A stretch of 64,000 bases of DNA from assembly GCF_009858175.1 (NCBI RefSeq), contig NZ_CP047393.1, positions 2,666,001 through 2,730,000 of the forward strand, read 5' to 3'. The position numbers and the translations under genes were made by a program. Below, one piece after another: positions 9,184-19,495 of this stretch (its first letter is position 1; every line of letters starts with the position of its first letter). Source of the stretch: Pontibacillus sp. HMF3514 (GTDB lineage: Bacteria > Bacillota > Bacilli > Bacillales > BH030062). Below the pieces are notes generated by a model that was not told where the DNA came from, ran no database searches, and was given only the letters and a program-made list of their open reading frames with translations.

Positions 9184-9942
9184 ATGAGTGAAACCGTAAT
9201 GACTCAATATTTCCATAAGATTGTGAAGCATTTAGAAAAACTCCATGAGGAAGAAGTAGAAAATGTTCAAAAAGCGGCACTGATGGTTGCTGAACAAGTG
9301 AAAGAAGACAAAATTGTATATGCCTACGGCCCAGGAGGTCATTCAAATTTAGGCTCCCAGGAAATCTTTTTTCGAGCGGGAGGTCTTATGCATTTAGGAG
9401 CTATTTTAGATGAAGGGACTCTATTAAGTAATGGCGCTCTTCGATCAATGGCAATAGAGAGAACCCCTGGTTATGGGAACATTGTCATTGAAGATAACCA
9501 ATTACAAAAAGGTGATTTATTAATCTTAATTAACTCCTATGGTATTAACACTGCACTTATTGATGCAGCATTAGAAGCAAAAAAACGAGGTGTTAAACTA
9601 ATTGGAGTTACTTCTGTCCAACACGCAGAACAAACACCACTTGATCATGTAGCTAGACATCCATCTAAGAAAAACCTTCATGACTTAGTTGATGTGGTAC
9701 TAGATTCTAAGGTTGAAGTTGGAGATGCTGTTGTGGAGATTGAGAATTTAGATCAAAAGGTATCTGCAGTTTCTACATTTGCAAATGCTTTCTTATTAAA
9801 TTCACTCGTAGCTGAAACAGTCCAACTATTAGTAAAGGAAGGAATAACACCACCTATTTGGATGAGCGGAAATGCTGCTGGAGGAGATGAACAGAATAAT
9901 CAATTCATTGACCGTTTTAAAGGGAGAATAAAGTCACTATGA
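9184..9942 (+). CDS. SIS-domain sugar isomerase-like protein (UPF0309 type)
   Basis: A 252-aa soluble protein with a sugar-isomerase (SIS) fold. After an N-terminal helix, IVYAYGPGGHSNLGSQEIFFRAGG forms the phosphosugar-binding start of the domain, DLLILINSYGINTALIDAA the second strand-turn-helix, and KLIGVTSVQH the third. The usual Ser-rich loop of the SIS second strand reads NSYGIN, as in the UPF0309 group. The start ATG 9184 has AGGAGG at 8 bases. It is the first gene of a rightward trio diverging from the dehydrogenase run. SIS proteins isomerise or bind phosphosugars, or regulate transcription when fused to an HTH domain; no HTH domain is present, so a catalytic or sensor role is likelier. 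Confidence 0.85.
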   Translation: MSETVMTQYFHKIVKHLEKLHEEEVENVQKAALMVAEQVKEDKIVYAYGPGGHSNLGSQEIFFRAGGLMHLGAILDEGTLLSNGALRSMAIERTPGYGNIVIEDNQLQKGDLLILINSYGINTALIDAALEAKKRGVKLIGVTSVQHAEQTPLDHVARHPSKKNLHDLVDVVLDSKVEVGDAVVEIENLDQKVSAVSTFANAFLLNSLVAETVQLLVKEGITPPIWMSGNAAGGDEQNNQFIDRFKGRIKSL

Positions 9943-9988
9943 TTCACCTTTTATCCATTTCTATAAATCTTAAAGAAGGTGAATGCTC

Positions 9989-11293
9989 ATGACATATGCG
10001 GGTACTTCAAAAACATGTATTAATCCCACATTTCATTGTGAAATGGCAGGATTTATTGCTAGAGAAGGTTATTATGAAGGAATTCATGATGATTTATGGA
10101 TGAAATCAGTAGTTCTCCAAGAGGATGACTCTAAACTAATATTACTTAGCTTAGATATAATTGGGCTTGAAGGTATAACAATTAATAAAATTAAAGATTC
10201 ATTGACACATCACTTCGGAGTAGATTCAGATTCTGTTATGATCTCTACAACACACACACATGCTGGCCCGGCCACACTAGAAAACGCAAACCTGGGTTAT
10301 GTTAGCCAAGAATATATAAACTATATTGTTAAAAAAGCTACTGAATGTGTGAATTTAGCACTACTGGATTTAGAAGAAGTTGAATTGAGGTATGGCAAAG
10401 GAATTTGTAGAGAAGTTGGTAAAAACCGAAGAGAAGTCACTGGAATGACAGATCCAGAGGTGTTAGTCCTTTCTGTTTATAAAGCGAATCATAATGAGTT
10501 AAAAACCGTGGTTGTAAATTATGCCTGTCATCCAACTGTGTTAGGACCAGATAACGTTCAGTTATCTGCGGACTTCCCTTATTACCTCTATCAAGCTATC
10601 GAACGAATTTATGAAGACCCTAATGTTCTATTTATAAATGGAGCAGCAGGGAATATTAATGTTGGCCATCATGCACATGATAGTATAAATGGGAAGTCAT
10701 TTAATAAACGAACATTTACCGAAGCTAAACGTCATGGATACACGTTAGCTGGTGAAGTAGTAAAAGTGATTGAACAGTCGGAAAGCATTCATGACTTTTC
10801 CATTTTATACAAACAAATGAAGATGAGCATAACATTTACTGTAAATGATATGGTACAATCCATAAACAATGAGTTAAAATCACTGAAACATATCGATAAA
10901 AACAAATTAAAACTAGGACAACAAAAAATGATTCAGTTAAAGGAGAAGTGGAGTTCCATTTGGTTAAACAACACAAATGAAGATCATCAAATCCATTACT
11001 CCCTCTCTGTAGGACGAATCGGTCCCATCCTTTTTGTAACTTTGCCTGGAGAATTCTTTGTGGAATTAGGCTTGTTGGTTAAACAAGCCTTCCCTCAACA
11101 CCCTGTTCTCATTTTTGGTTATACAAACGGTAGTTTAGGATACGTAGCAGATCAATCATCCTATATACACGGTGGTTATGAAATTGAGGAGGCATATCAA
11201 GCATACGGATTTCCACTCCCTATTCCTATTGGCACTGGTGAAGCTATAATAAAAAATGCTGTATCCGTACTTAAAACTATTATACGTGATTAA
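9989..11293 (+). CDS. Neutral/alkaline ceramidase N-terminal-domain-like amidohydrolase
   Basis: Matches the neutral ceramidase family (zinc amidases that cleave N-acyl bonds) over its catalytic domain. TTHTHAGP (about 87-94) and NYACHPTVLG (177-186) carry the zinc-ligand histidines. At about 435 aa it lacks the C-terminal immunoglobulin-like domain of true ceramidases (650 aa or more), and it has no signal peptide, so it should act in the cytoplasm. The nucleophile serine of ceramidases (AGNLSPN type) is replaced: the aligned text is AGNINVG, with Asn about 224. The substrate is probably not ceramide; an N-acyl sugar or polyol is plausible from context. ATG 9989 is preferred to ATG 9983 because AAAGAAGGTGA lies 9 bases upstream of it but only 3 from the other. 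Confidence 0.8.
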   Translation: MTYAGTSKTCINPTFHCEMAGFIAREGYYEGIHDDLWMKSVVLQEDDSKLILLSLDIIGLEGITINKIKDSLTHHFGVDSDSVMISTTHTHAGPATLENANLGYVSQEYINYIVKKATECVNLALLDLEEVELRYGKGICREVGKNRREVTGMTDPEVLVLSVYKANHNELKTVVVNYACHPTVLGPDNVQLSADFPYYLYQAIERIYEDPNVLFINGAAGNINVGHHAHDSINGKSFNKRTFTEAKRHGYTLAGEVVKVIEQSESIHDFSILYKQMKMSITFTVNDMVQSINNELKSLKHIDKNKLKLGQQKMIQLKEKWSSIWLNNTNEDHQIHYSLSVGRIGPILFVTLPGEFFVELGLLVKQAFPQHPVLIFGYTNGSLGYVADQSSYIHGGYEIEEAYQAYGFPLPIPIGTGEAIIKNAVSVLKTIIRD

Positions 11294-11322
11294 AAGGGCT
11301 TGAGGGATTAAGCTCTTTTTTT
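11292..11322 (+). terminator. Rho-independent terminator after the ceramidase-like gene
   Basis: AAAAGGGCTT and AAGCTCTTTT form a 10-bp stem (one G-U pair) with an 8-base loop, ending in a run of seven T. It lies between the ceramidase-like gene and the CBM9-like gene, so the latter may be partly attenuated or have its own promoter. Confidence 0.7.
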
Positions 11323-11342
11323 GATACAAGGAGGAGGATGTT

Positions 11343-11954
11343 TTGAAGAAAGAATATGCCTTGAAGTATGTTCATCATTATAATGAAAAGTTGTTAAACT
11401 CTTTAGAGAAATTAACTATAAACGATTTTCCTTGGAATGAACAAAGTGGGCCAGTAACAGAGGTAAGACTATGCTATACATGTTCTCACCTTCACATTCA
11501 CTTTACAACCTATGAAACAAAACCTAGATCCACATATACCCAGCACAATGATCCTGTATATAAAGATAGTTGTGTCGAATTCTTCATAAAACCAAAACCA
11601 TCTGAAGATGATCGTTATGTGAACATTGAGGTGAATTCGCTTGGAACTTGTTTGATCGGTATGGGGATAAGCAGAACACAGAGAACAAGGTTAAATCAAG
11701 AAATGTGTGAAAGTATTAGCATAACGCCTCAACTCGAACCTGAATGTTGGAAAATTGATATAACGATTCCATTCTCATTTTTTGAACAGTATTTTAGAGA
11801 TCTGAAAATAGAAAAGGGAGCACAAATGGAAGGGAATTTTTATAAGTGTGGTGATGAAACAAAGAATCCGCATTTTGGATGTTGGAATAGAATTGAAAAT
11901 AAAAATCCAGACTTTCATTTACCATCATACTTTGGAGTATTGCATTTCAATTAA
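11343..11954 (+). CDS. Carbohydrate-binding family 9-like protein
   Basis: A 203-aa protein with the beta-sandwich pattern of CBM9-like domains: an early FPWNEQSGPVTEVRL strand, then LHIHFTTYE, an acidic DSCVEFFIKP segment, YVNIEVNSLGT, WKIDITIPFSFF, a GNFYKCGDETKNPHFGCW stretch and a closing PSYFGVLHF. In related proteins this fold binds reducing ends of sugars. It lacks a signal peptide and any attached enzyme, so it would act in the cytoplasm as a sugar-binding or accessory protein. The start is TTG 11343, chosen because AAGGAGGAGG lies directly upstream; the nearby ATG 11338 runs into TGA after two codons. It follows a terminator and is the last gene of the accessory cluster. Confidence 0.78.
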   Translation: MKKEYALKYVHHYNEKLLNSLEKLTINDFPWNEQSGPVTEVRLCYTCSHLHIHFTTYETKPRSTYTQHNDPVYKDSCVEFFIKPKPSEDDRYVNIEVNSLGTCLIGMGISRTQRTRLNQEMCESISITPQLEPECWKIDITIPFSFFEQYFRDLKIEKGAQMEGNFYKCGDETKNPHFGCWNRIENKNPDFHLPSYFGVLHFN

Positions 11955-11957
11955 ATA

Positions 11958-12044
11958 AAGAGAACAAATGGAGAGGGAAAGTAAGAAAATAAATGCATCA
12001 TACATTTATCACCTTATCCTTCTAGCCTACCCTTTTGTTCTCTT
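11958..12044. terminator. Bidirectional terminator between the accessory cluster and prmA
   Basis: AAGAGAACAAA (11958-11968) and TTTGTTCTCTT (12034-12044) form an 11-bp stem enclosing a smaller AAATG/CATTT hairpin. The flanking genes converge here, so the structure can stop transcription from both sides and marks the boundary between accessory and core genes. Confidence 0.6.
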
Positions 12045-12058
12045 CGTTTTTACTTTTC

Positions 12059-12997
12059 TTAAGGTTTACGAGCAATGATTGCGGTCCAGTCTTCCATTTG
12101 GTTGGTTTCTACAATTTCAAAACCAGCCTCTTCTAAATTAGCCTTAACTTCATTTCGTTTATTCTGAATAATGCCTGATGTAATAAAATGTCCACCTGGT
12201 TTAAGTAAACGGAAAGCATCGTCTGTAAATTGAACAATTACCTCTGCTAGAATGTTGGACACAATTAGATCAGCTTCAATTTCAACGTTATTTAACAAAT
12301 TATTTTGCTTAGAGTGAATTTGTTGATCAGCTTTGTTTAGCTTGGCGTTAATGGTTGTACTTTTCACAGCAACGTCATCTAAATCATAGGCATATACTTC
12401 TTTTGCGCCTAGTAAGACAGAAGCTATACTTAGCACTCCTGAACCTGCACCAACATCGATCACTGTATCATTCTCTTGTAAAATTTGTTCAATCGCTTGA
12501 ATACTTAAAACAGTTGTTGGATGAGTACCCGTTCCAAATGCCATTCCTGGATCTAACTCAAGAATGATCTCGTCACTGGAGACAGGTTCGTACTCTTCCC
12601 ATGTTGGTGTAATTGTAATACGCTCAGAAATTTTGACTGGCTTATAATACTTTTTCCAAGCTGTTGCCCAATCTTCTTCATTAACCTCACTGATTGTGAT
12701 GTTATTGTGACCCAAGTCAATATCATGGATTAACAAGTTATTAATAGCTTGCTTAATTTCATCAACCGTTTCCCCTAAAAAACTATTAACAGGAAGGTAT
12801 GCTTTTACATACACACCTTCCGTTGGATAATCTTCGGGATTTAAATCGTACATCTCACCCATGAAGGTATCTCGTTCTTTTACAAGGTCTTGTGGGTCTT
12901 CAATTACCACTCCACTTGCACCAGCTTCATGAAGGATATTTGAAATGGGTTCAATCGCTTCATTCGTTGTATGAATACACATTTCAGACCATTTCAC
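12059..12997 (-). CDS. prmA: Ribosomal protein L11 methyltransferase
   Basis: About 312 aa. It transfers methyl groups from S-adenosylmethionine to ribosomal protein L11. The N-terminal L11-recognition domain (WSEMCIHTTNEAIEPISN) is followed by a Rossmann methyltransferase domain with the SAM motif VIDVGAGSGVLSIA, then LDPGMAFGTGTHPTT and LIVSNILAEV, all classic PrmA sequences. GTG 12997 is preferred because it gives the family's usual beginning (xKWSE); the frame extends to TTG 13006. It lies 28 bp downstream of dnaJ at the end of the heat-shock operon, as in B. subtilis. The genes that follow prmA there (rsmE, mtaB) are not here; a terminator and the accessory cluster come instead. Confidence 0.96.
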   Translation of the reverse strand: MKWSEMCIHTTNEAIEPISNILHEAGASGVVIEDPQDLVKERDTFMGEMYDLNPEDYPTEGVYVKAYLPVNSFLGETVDEIKQAINNLLIHDIDLGHNNITISEVNEEDWATAWKKYYKPVKISERITITPTWEEYEPVSSDEIILELDPGMAFGTGTHPTTVLSIQAIEQILQENDTVIDVGAGSGVLSIASVLLGAKEVYAYDLDDVAVKSTTINAKLNKADQQIHSKQNNLLNNVEIEADLIVSNILAEVIVQFTDDAFRLLKPGGHFITSGIIQNKRNEVKANLEEAGFEIVETNQMEDWTAIIARKP

Positions 12998-13025
12998 TAT
13001 GATCAACTCACTTTACTCTAATTTC

Positions 13026-14153
13026 TTATTCACCTTTGAAAGCACGCTTCATGCGTGAGAAAATCCCGTCACTTTGTTCTTCTGTAGGTTCATTCCCTTC
13101 GATCTCATGAAACTCTCTTAAAAGCTCTTTCTGACGATCGTTTAGGTTTGTTGGAGTAACGACGCGCATTTTGACGTGTTGATCTCCATGTCCAGTACCT
13201 CGAATACTTGGAGCACCTTTTTCTTTCAGACGGAATGTCTTACCAGCTTGTGTACCAGCAGGAACTTTAAGCTTCACTTTTCCATGAACAGTTGGTACTT
13301 CGACTTCATCACCTAGTGCTGCTTGTGCAAATGTGATAGGCATTTCACAGAAAATGTGGTTTCCTTCACGTTGGAAGAACTCGTGCGGACGAATTTGAAC
13401 GACAACATAAAGGTCGCCTGCAGGTCCGCCATTCTCACCAGGTTCCCCTTGGCCAGATACACGGATTTGCTGTCCTTCGTCAATACCAGCAGGGATGGAA
13501 ATGTGAATGGTTTTACGTGTCTTCACCTTACCATTTCCGCCACAAGTATTACACTTATCTTTGATAATCTTACCTGTACCTTGACAGTAATGACATACGC
13601 GACGGTTTACAACACGACCAAATGGTGTGTCCTGCTCTTGGTTAAGCTGGCCAGCACCCTTACAGTGTGAACAAGTTTCTGGTTCAGTACCTGGCTTAGC
13701 ACCTGATCCGTCACAAGTATCACATGTTTCTTCTTTCGGAATTTGAATGTCGGTCTCTTTTCCGAAGATCGCTTCTTCAAAACCTAATGTCATCGTGTAC
13801 TGAAGGTCTGCACCTTTACGTGGAGCGTTCGGATCGCGTCTACGACCTCCTCCACCGAAGAACATATCAAAAATGTCACCAAAGCCACCGAAGTCTTCTG
13901 CACCACCGAAACCTCCGAAGCCTTGACCGGCATTTTGACCAGCGTGACCGAATTGGTCATACTGTGCTCTCTTTTGTTGGTCACCTAGAACATCCCAAGC
14001 TTCTTGGGCTTCCTTGAACTTTTCAGATGCATTTTCTTCTTCACTGACATCTGGGTGATATTTTTTCGCTAATTTACGATACGCTTTTTTGATTTCGTCT
14101 TTAGATGCGTCTTTCGATACGCCTAAGACTTCATAATAGTCGCGTTTACTCAC
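13026..14153 (-). CDS. dnaJ: Chaperone DnaJ (Hsp40)
   Basis: 375 aa, normal length. It stimulates DnaK ATPase and delivers unfolded proteins. Order of parts: J domain (1-70) with HPD in [10 protein letters not shown], a Gly/Phe-rich linker (about 75-105), a zinc-binding domain with four CxxCxGxG repeats ([32 protein letters not shown]), and the C-terminal substrate-binding domain. The start is GTG 14153 with GGAGAGTGA upstream. It is separated from dnaK by a 366-bp gap that holds a strong terminator and extra hairpins, so its expression is probably reduced relative to dnaK. Confidence 0.98.
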   Translation of the reverse strand: MSKRDYYEVLGVSKDASKDEIKKAYRKLAKKYHPDVSEEENASEKFKEAQEAWDVLGDQQKRAQYDQFGHAGQNAGQGFGGFGGAEDFGGFGDIFDMFFGGGGRRRDPNAPRKGADLQYTMTLGFEEAIFGKETDIQIPKEETCDTCDGSGAKPGTEPETCSHCKGAGQLNQEQDTPFGRVVNRRVCHYCQGTGKIIKDKCNTCGGNGKVKTRKTIHISIPAGIDEGQQIRVSGQGEPGENGGPAGDLYVVVQIRPHEFFQREGNHIFCEMPITFAQAALGDEVEVPTVHGKVKLKVPAGTQAGKTFRLKEKGAPSIRGTGHGDQHVKMRVVTPTNLNDRQKELLREFHEIEGNEPTEEQSDGIFSRMKRAFKGE

Positions 14154-14340
14154 TGAAGATCACTCTCCCGAATCTCTACTCACATAAAGTTTATCTTAAC
14201 ATTGTTCAGTATTGATCTCAATATGGAATGTCATCCATCAGAGATTTTTGCATCGTTATTATTTAAAAGGTTGGTGAAAAGCATTCATCTACTAAATAAT
14301 TAGAAGCTGATACCTTACCTTCATATAACTTTGGTAGGCA

Positions 14341-14440
14341 GTGATTCCAGCAGAAGTTGTTAATCTTCTACTGAAGGAATCACGCCTAAGACCGCCACGT
14401 CCTGTGGCAACGGCCTGGTGACCCACGTCGTGTGGGCCTA
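14341..14440. repeat. Cluster of three hairpins in the dnaK-dnaJ gap
   Basis: In the 14154-14519 gap I see GTGATTCC...GGAATCAC (14341-14383, with an inner AGAAG/CTTCT stem), GCCAC-GTCCT-GTGGC (14394-14408) and CCCAC-GTCGT-GTGGG (14422-14436). The two small GC-rich hairpins look alike and resemble short interspersed repeats I associate with Bacillaceae genomes. They lie just downstream of the dnaK terminator in transcription order. Confidence 0.5.
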
Positions 14441-14479
14441 AAAAAGTCAAAGCCAAGATAATCCTGACTTTGACTTTTT
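14441..14479 (-). terminator. Terminator downstream of dnaK
   Basis: A 12-bp perfect stem (AAAAAGTCAAAG / CTTTGACTTTTT) with a 15-base loop. On the minus strand it is followed by a T-run, so it should end or attenuate transcripts between dnaK and dnaJ. Confidence 0.8.
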
Positions 14480-14519
14480 GTTTTAGCTTATTCCCACATC
14501 AGCTAATACGTTCTGTGGT

Positions 14520-16373
<1,854 letters not shown>

Positions 16374-16384
16374 TCAATATGTAG

Positions 16385-16960
16385 TTATTGATTCACTTTC
16401 ACCATAGCAGGTCGAATAACTCGATCTTTGAGTTTATACCCTTTTTGAAGCTCTTCAACCACTACATTTGAATCATAATTTTCATCTTCTACTTGCATAA
16501 CAGCTTGGTGCATATGAGGATCGAATGGCTCTCCCTGTGCTGGGATCTCTTCTACGCCTTCTTTTGTTAATGCATCCTTAAGCTGACGATAAACCATGTT
16601 CATACCTTCTACAAAGTTCTGTGCAGAATCTTCTTTCACTTCAACCTGTAGAGCACGTTCAAAGTTATCTAAAACAGGTAACAATTCATTAATTAAATCT
16701 TGCGATCTATATTTCTTATCGTTTTCGCGCTCTTTTTGAGTGCGACGACGGAAGTTATCATAGTCAGCCTGTAAGCGAATTAAACGCTGTTGAATTTCGT
16801 CTTTTTCCTGTTGAAGTTGTGCTTTTTCAGCATCTTCCTGATTATCTTGGCTTTCTTCTTGCTCTTCCTCCAGGATTTCTACTTCAGGATTTTCAACGAC
16901 TTCTTCTTGCTGATCTTCTGTTTGATTCATTTCTTCAGATTGTTGCTTGTTCTCGTCCAT
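16385..16960 (-). CDS. grpE: Nucleotide exchange factor GrpE
   Basis: About 191 aa. GrpE releases ADP from DnaK. An acidic, disordered N-terminus rich in Glu and Gln is followed by a long coiled-coil helix ([20 protein letters not shown]) and a C-terminal beta domain ending in [17 protein letters not shown] 16960 was chosen because AGGAGGTGA lies 6 bases upstream; the frame is open 12 codons further but without a ribosome site. It is in the usual hrcA-grpE-dnaK-dnaJ order. Confidence 0.98.
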   Translation of the reverse strand: MDENKQQSEEMNQTEDQQEEVVENPEVEILEEEQEESQDNQEDAEKAQLQQEKDEIQQRLIRLQADYDNFRRRTQKERENDKKYRSQDLINELLPVLDNFERALQVEVKEDSAQNFVEGMNMVYRQLKDALTKEGVEEIPAQGEPFDPHMHQAVMQVEDENYDSNVVVEELQKGYKLKDRVIRPAMVKVNQ

Positions 16961-17089
16961 GTATGTCACCTCCTCGAATTTCCGAGTCTTAAACACCGAT
17001 TACGAATATATCAGAAAACGCGATTCACATAAACCAATAAACATCAATAAGAGGGGAGGGATATTCAGATGGCCTCCCAACTCTATCAT

Positions 17090-18133
17090 TTATTCCCCGT
17101 CTGAACCATCCTGATACCATGAATGAAACGTTTTTGTCATTCGGTTAGAAAGCAGGTTCAGTAAGGAAATCACTTTGGAATACTCCATCCGCGTTGGCCC
17201 TAATAACGCAATCGTTCCCATTTGTTCATCACCTAATGAGTAAGAAGCAGTAATAATACTTAAATCCTGCATCGCTTCAATTTCATTCTCTTGTCCAATC
17301 GAAACTTTTATATCCTGTGAGTCATGACGAAGAAGATGAGCAATTTCATTTTCTTCCTCAATCATGGAATATAAGGAACGAATTTTATCGATATCCTTAA
17401 ATTCTGGTTGCATAAGGATGTTTGTCTTTCCACCCACATACAACTTAACGGGTTGCTCTTCAAAAAGAGCTGCTTGTAGATATTCATAAGCTTTGTCCGA
17501 TTCATGTGTATGCTTACGAAGAAGGGAAGCAATTTCTGTTCTCAATTTTCGATTAAGGTGGATGATCGGGACACCCTGCAAACGCTCATTTAGGATATTA
17601 ACCATTTTCTCAAGATCATGAGGTTCAATCCGAACAGGGATTGTGAAGGAACGATGCTCCACGTGACCTGTATTGGTAACAAGTATGGCAACAGCTGTGT
17701 GATCAGAAAGAGATATGATCTGCAGTTGCTTTAACTTTGTCTCATAAACCTCAGGTCCAAGAATAATGGATGTATAGTTTGTTAGGTCTGATAACACTCG
17801 AGCAGATTGCTGCACCACTTTTTCAAACTCTAACAATTGATTGGCAAAAGCCTGTTGAATAAACGATTTCTCATTCTTAGGCAGATCAAATGGTGACATG
17901 AGATGGTCTACGTAGAAACGGTAGCCTTTCTCAGAAGGTACCCGCCCTGAAGAAGAGTGGGTTTTCTCCAAGAAACCAAGCTCTTCAAGATCAGCCATTT
18001 CATTGCGAATTGTTGCCGAACTAAAAGACACTTCATCCTTTTTGGAAATCGCCCTGGATCCTACAGGTTGCGCAGATTGGATGAAATCATCAATAATCAC
18101 TTGTAATATGAGCAATTGTCTTTCTGTTAACAT
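17090..18133 (-). CDS. hrcA: Heat-inducible transcription repressor HrcA
   Basis: About 347 aa. It represses the heat-shock operon by binding CIRCE and is kept active by GroEL. An N-terminal winged helix (MLTERQLLILQVIIDDFI, then SATIRNEMADLEELGFLEKTHSSSGR split by a short gap) is followed by the GAF-like dimerisation domain. ATG 18133 has AGAGGTGA upstream and matches the family start; the seven-codon upstream extension would overlap the CIRCE operator and is rejected. First gene of the operon hrcA-grpE-dnaK-dnaJ-prmA, so it autoregulates. Confidence 0.98.
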   Translation of the reverse strand: MLTERQLLILQVIIDDFIQSAQPVGSRAISKKDEVSFSSATIRNEMADLEELGFLEKTHSSSGRVPSEKGYRFYVDHLMSPFDLPKNEKSFIQQAFANQLLEFEKVVQQSARVLSDLTNYTSIILGPEVYETKLKQLQIISLSDHTAVAILVTNTGHVEHRSFTIPVRIEPHDLEKMVNILNERLQGVPIIHLNRKLRTEIASLLRKHTHESDKAYEYLQAALFEEQPVKLYVGGKTNILMQPEFKDIDKIRSLYSMIEEENEIAHLLRHDSQDIKVSIGQENEIEAMQDLSIITASYSLGDEQMGTIALLGPTRMEYSKVISLLNLLSNRMTKTFHSWYQDGSDGE

Positions 18134-18147
18134 GATGATCACCTCTG

Positions 18148-18174
18148 TTAGCACTCGAATAATGTGAGTGCTAA
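18148..18174 (-). promoter_or_regulatory. CIRCE operator (HrcA binding site)
   Basis: A perfect inverted repeat TTAGCACTC - 9 bases - GAGTGCTAA, identical to the CIRCE consensus. It lies between the hrcA promoter and the hrcA start codon, so HrcA binding blocks the whole dnaK operon. Confidence 0.98.
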
Positions 18175-18184
18175 ATCTAATAAT

Positions 18185-18213
18185 AAGTTATCAAATGCGA
18201 TTCACCTTGTCAA
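18185..18213 (-). promoter_or_regulatory. Sigma-A promoter of the hrcA-dnaK operon
   Basis: Read on the minus strand, TTGACA (18213-18208) is separated by 17 bases from TAACTT (18190-18185), placing the transcription start just before or inside the CIRCE element. The -35 box is perfect and the -10 weaker. Confidence 0.65.
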
Positions 18214-18223
18214 CGATATTTAA

Positions 18224-19369
18224 TTACAGTATTTCATCCTCTAATAAAAATTCTTGAAAGACTACGTTTCCGAACAGCTGACCTTGCTTTGTAAGGCGAA
18301 TCGTTTCCTCATTCTCCTCTATCCATTCTTTCCTTTTTAGATAATCTAATTCCTTACTATATAAAGAATTTATAGTTAATCCAAAACGATTTTCGAAGGC
18401 TTCTTTAGACACACCTGCTGTTTTACGTAAACCTAAGAACATTTGCTCCTCAATTGCATCTCGTTTCTCAACAGTCTCTTCATGCAATCTTGGCAGTCCA
18501 TCTTCTAAAGCTTTCTTATTGTAATGATTCAATGGCTTCATGTTAACCGTACGCTTCCCTGGTAAATAACCGTGAGCGCCAGCACCGAAACCAAAATAAA
18601 AATCATTGTTCCAATACGTTAAGTTATGCTGACTTTCAAAACCCGGTTTCGCAAAGTTACTAATTTCATATTGATATATGCCATTTGACTCCATCTTATT
18701 AAGAAGTAACTCATACATTGCTGCTTCTTCCTCTTCCACAGGCTTCGTAATCTTCCCTTTTTTATTTCGCATATAAAAGACGGTTTTAGGTTCAATCTGT
18801 AGCGAATAGGAAGAGTAATGCGGTAACCCTAACCCTATCGCTTCATTTATTGATGATTCAAAGTCTTTATAGGTCTGCCCTGGCAACCCATACATCAAAT
18901 CAACAGATACATTTTGAAAATCTTGTTTTTCAAAATGACGTAAATTTTCATAAACATCTGCAACTGTATGATTTCGACCAAGTTTTTGAAGCATCTGATC
19001 ATCAAACACCTGTACTCCGAATGATATACGATTTACTCCATATTGCTTTAAGAGAGCTAACTTTCGTTCATCAAACTCACCTGGATTTGCCTCAAATGTG
19101 TATTCAGGACAAGACATTACATCAAATGAATCTGCTATCACGTTCAATAATACCTCAAGCTGTTCATAAGAGAGGGCTGTAGGAGTACCTCCTCCTACAT
19201 AGATCGTGTTTACAGTTTGCTGATTCTTCCCTACTACTGTAACCATCTCATTTTCTAAAGCTTTTAGATATTGGTCAGCTAGCTCTTTGTTATAAAAGAA
19301 CTTGGTAAAATCACAGTAATGACATATATAATTACAAAACGGTATATGAATATACGCTGAAGATATCAT
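18224..19369 (-). CDS. hemW: Radical SAM heme chaperone HemW (coproporphyrinogen III oxidase-like)
   Basis: About 381 aa. IPFCNYICHYCDF contains the CxxxCxxC motif binding the radical-SAM 4Fe-4S cluster; YVGGGTPTAL and FEANPGEF are SAM-contact motifs and the C-terminal HemN domain follows. Proteins of this class next to lepA bind heme and deliver it to acceptors rather than oxidising coproporphyrinogen, though they are often named HemN. ATG 19369 is preferred over GTG 19378, which sits directly on the AAAGGAA site. It lies between lepA and hrcA, the conserved Bacillus order. Confidence 0.95.
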   Translation of the reverse strand: MISSAYIHIPFCNYICHYCDFTKFFYNKELADQYLKALENEMVTVVGKNQQTVNTIYVGGGTPTALSYEQLEVLLNVIADSFDVMSCPEYTFEANPGEFDERKLALLKQYGVNRISFGVQVFDDQMLQKLGRNHTVADVYENLRHFEKQDFQNVSVDLMYGLPGQTYKDFESSINEAIGLGLPHYSSYSLQIEPKTVFYMRNKKGKITKPVEEEEAAMYELLLNKMESNGIYQYEISNFAKPGFESQHNLTYWNNDFYFGFGAGAHGYLPGKRTVNMKPLNHYNKKALEDGLPRLHEETVEKRDAIEEQMFLGLRKTAGVSKEAFENRFGLTINSLYSKELDYLKRKEWIEENEETIRLTKQGQLFGNVVFQEFLLEDEIL

Positions 19370-19396
19370 ACTTGTCACGTTCCTTTTAAAAAGTTT

Positions 19397-19428
19397 AAAA
19401 ACCGCAAGAATAACATCCTGCGGTTTTT
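19397..19428 (-). terminator. Terminator between lepA and hemW
   Basis: AAAAACCGCA and TGCGGTTTTT form a 10-bp stem with a 12-base loop and T-run in the minus direction. It should end lepA transcripts before hemW. Confidence 0.85.
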
Positions 19429-19495
19429 GTATAGATATTTAATATTGTTCATTAATCATAAATCATCTAATTGCTGGTAAGCTCGATATTGACTT

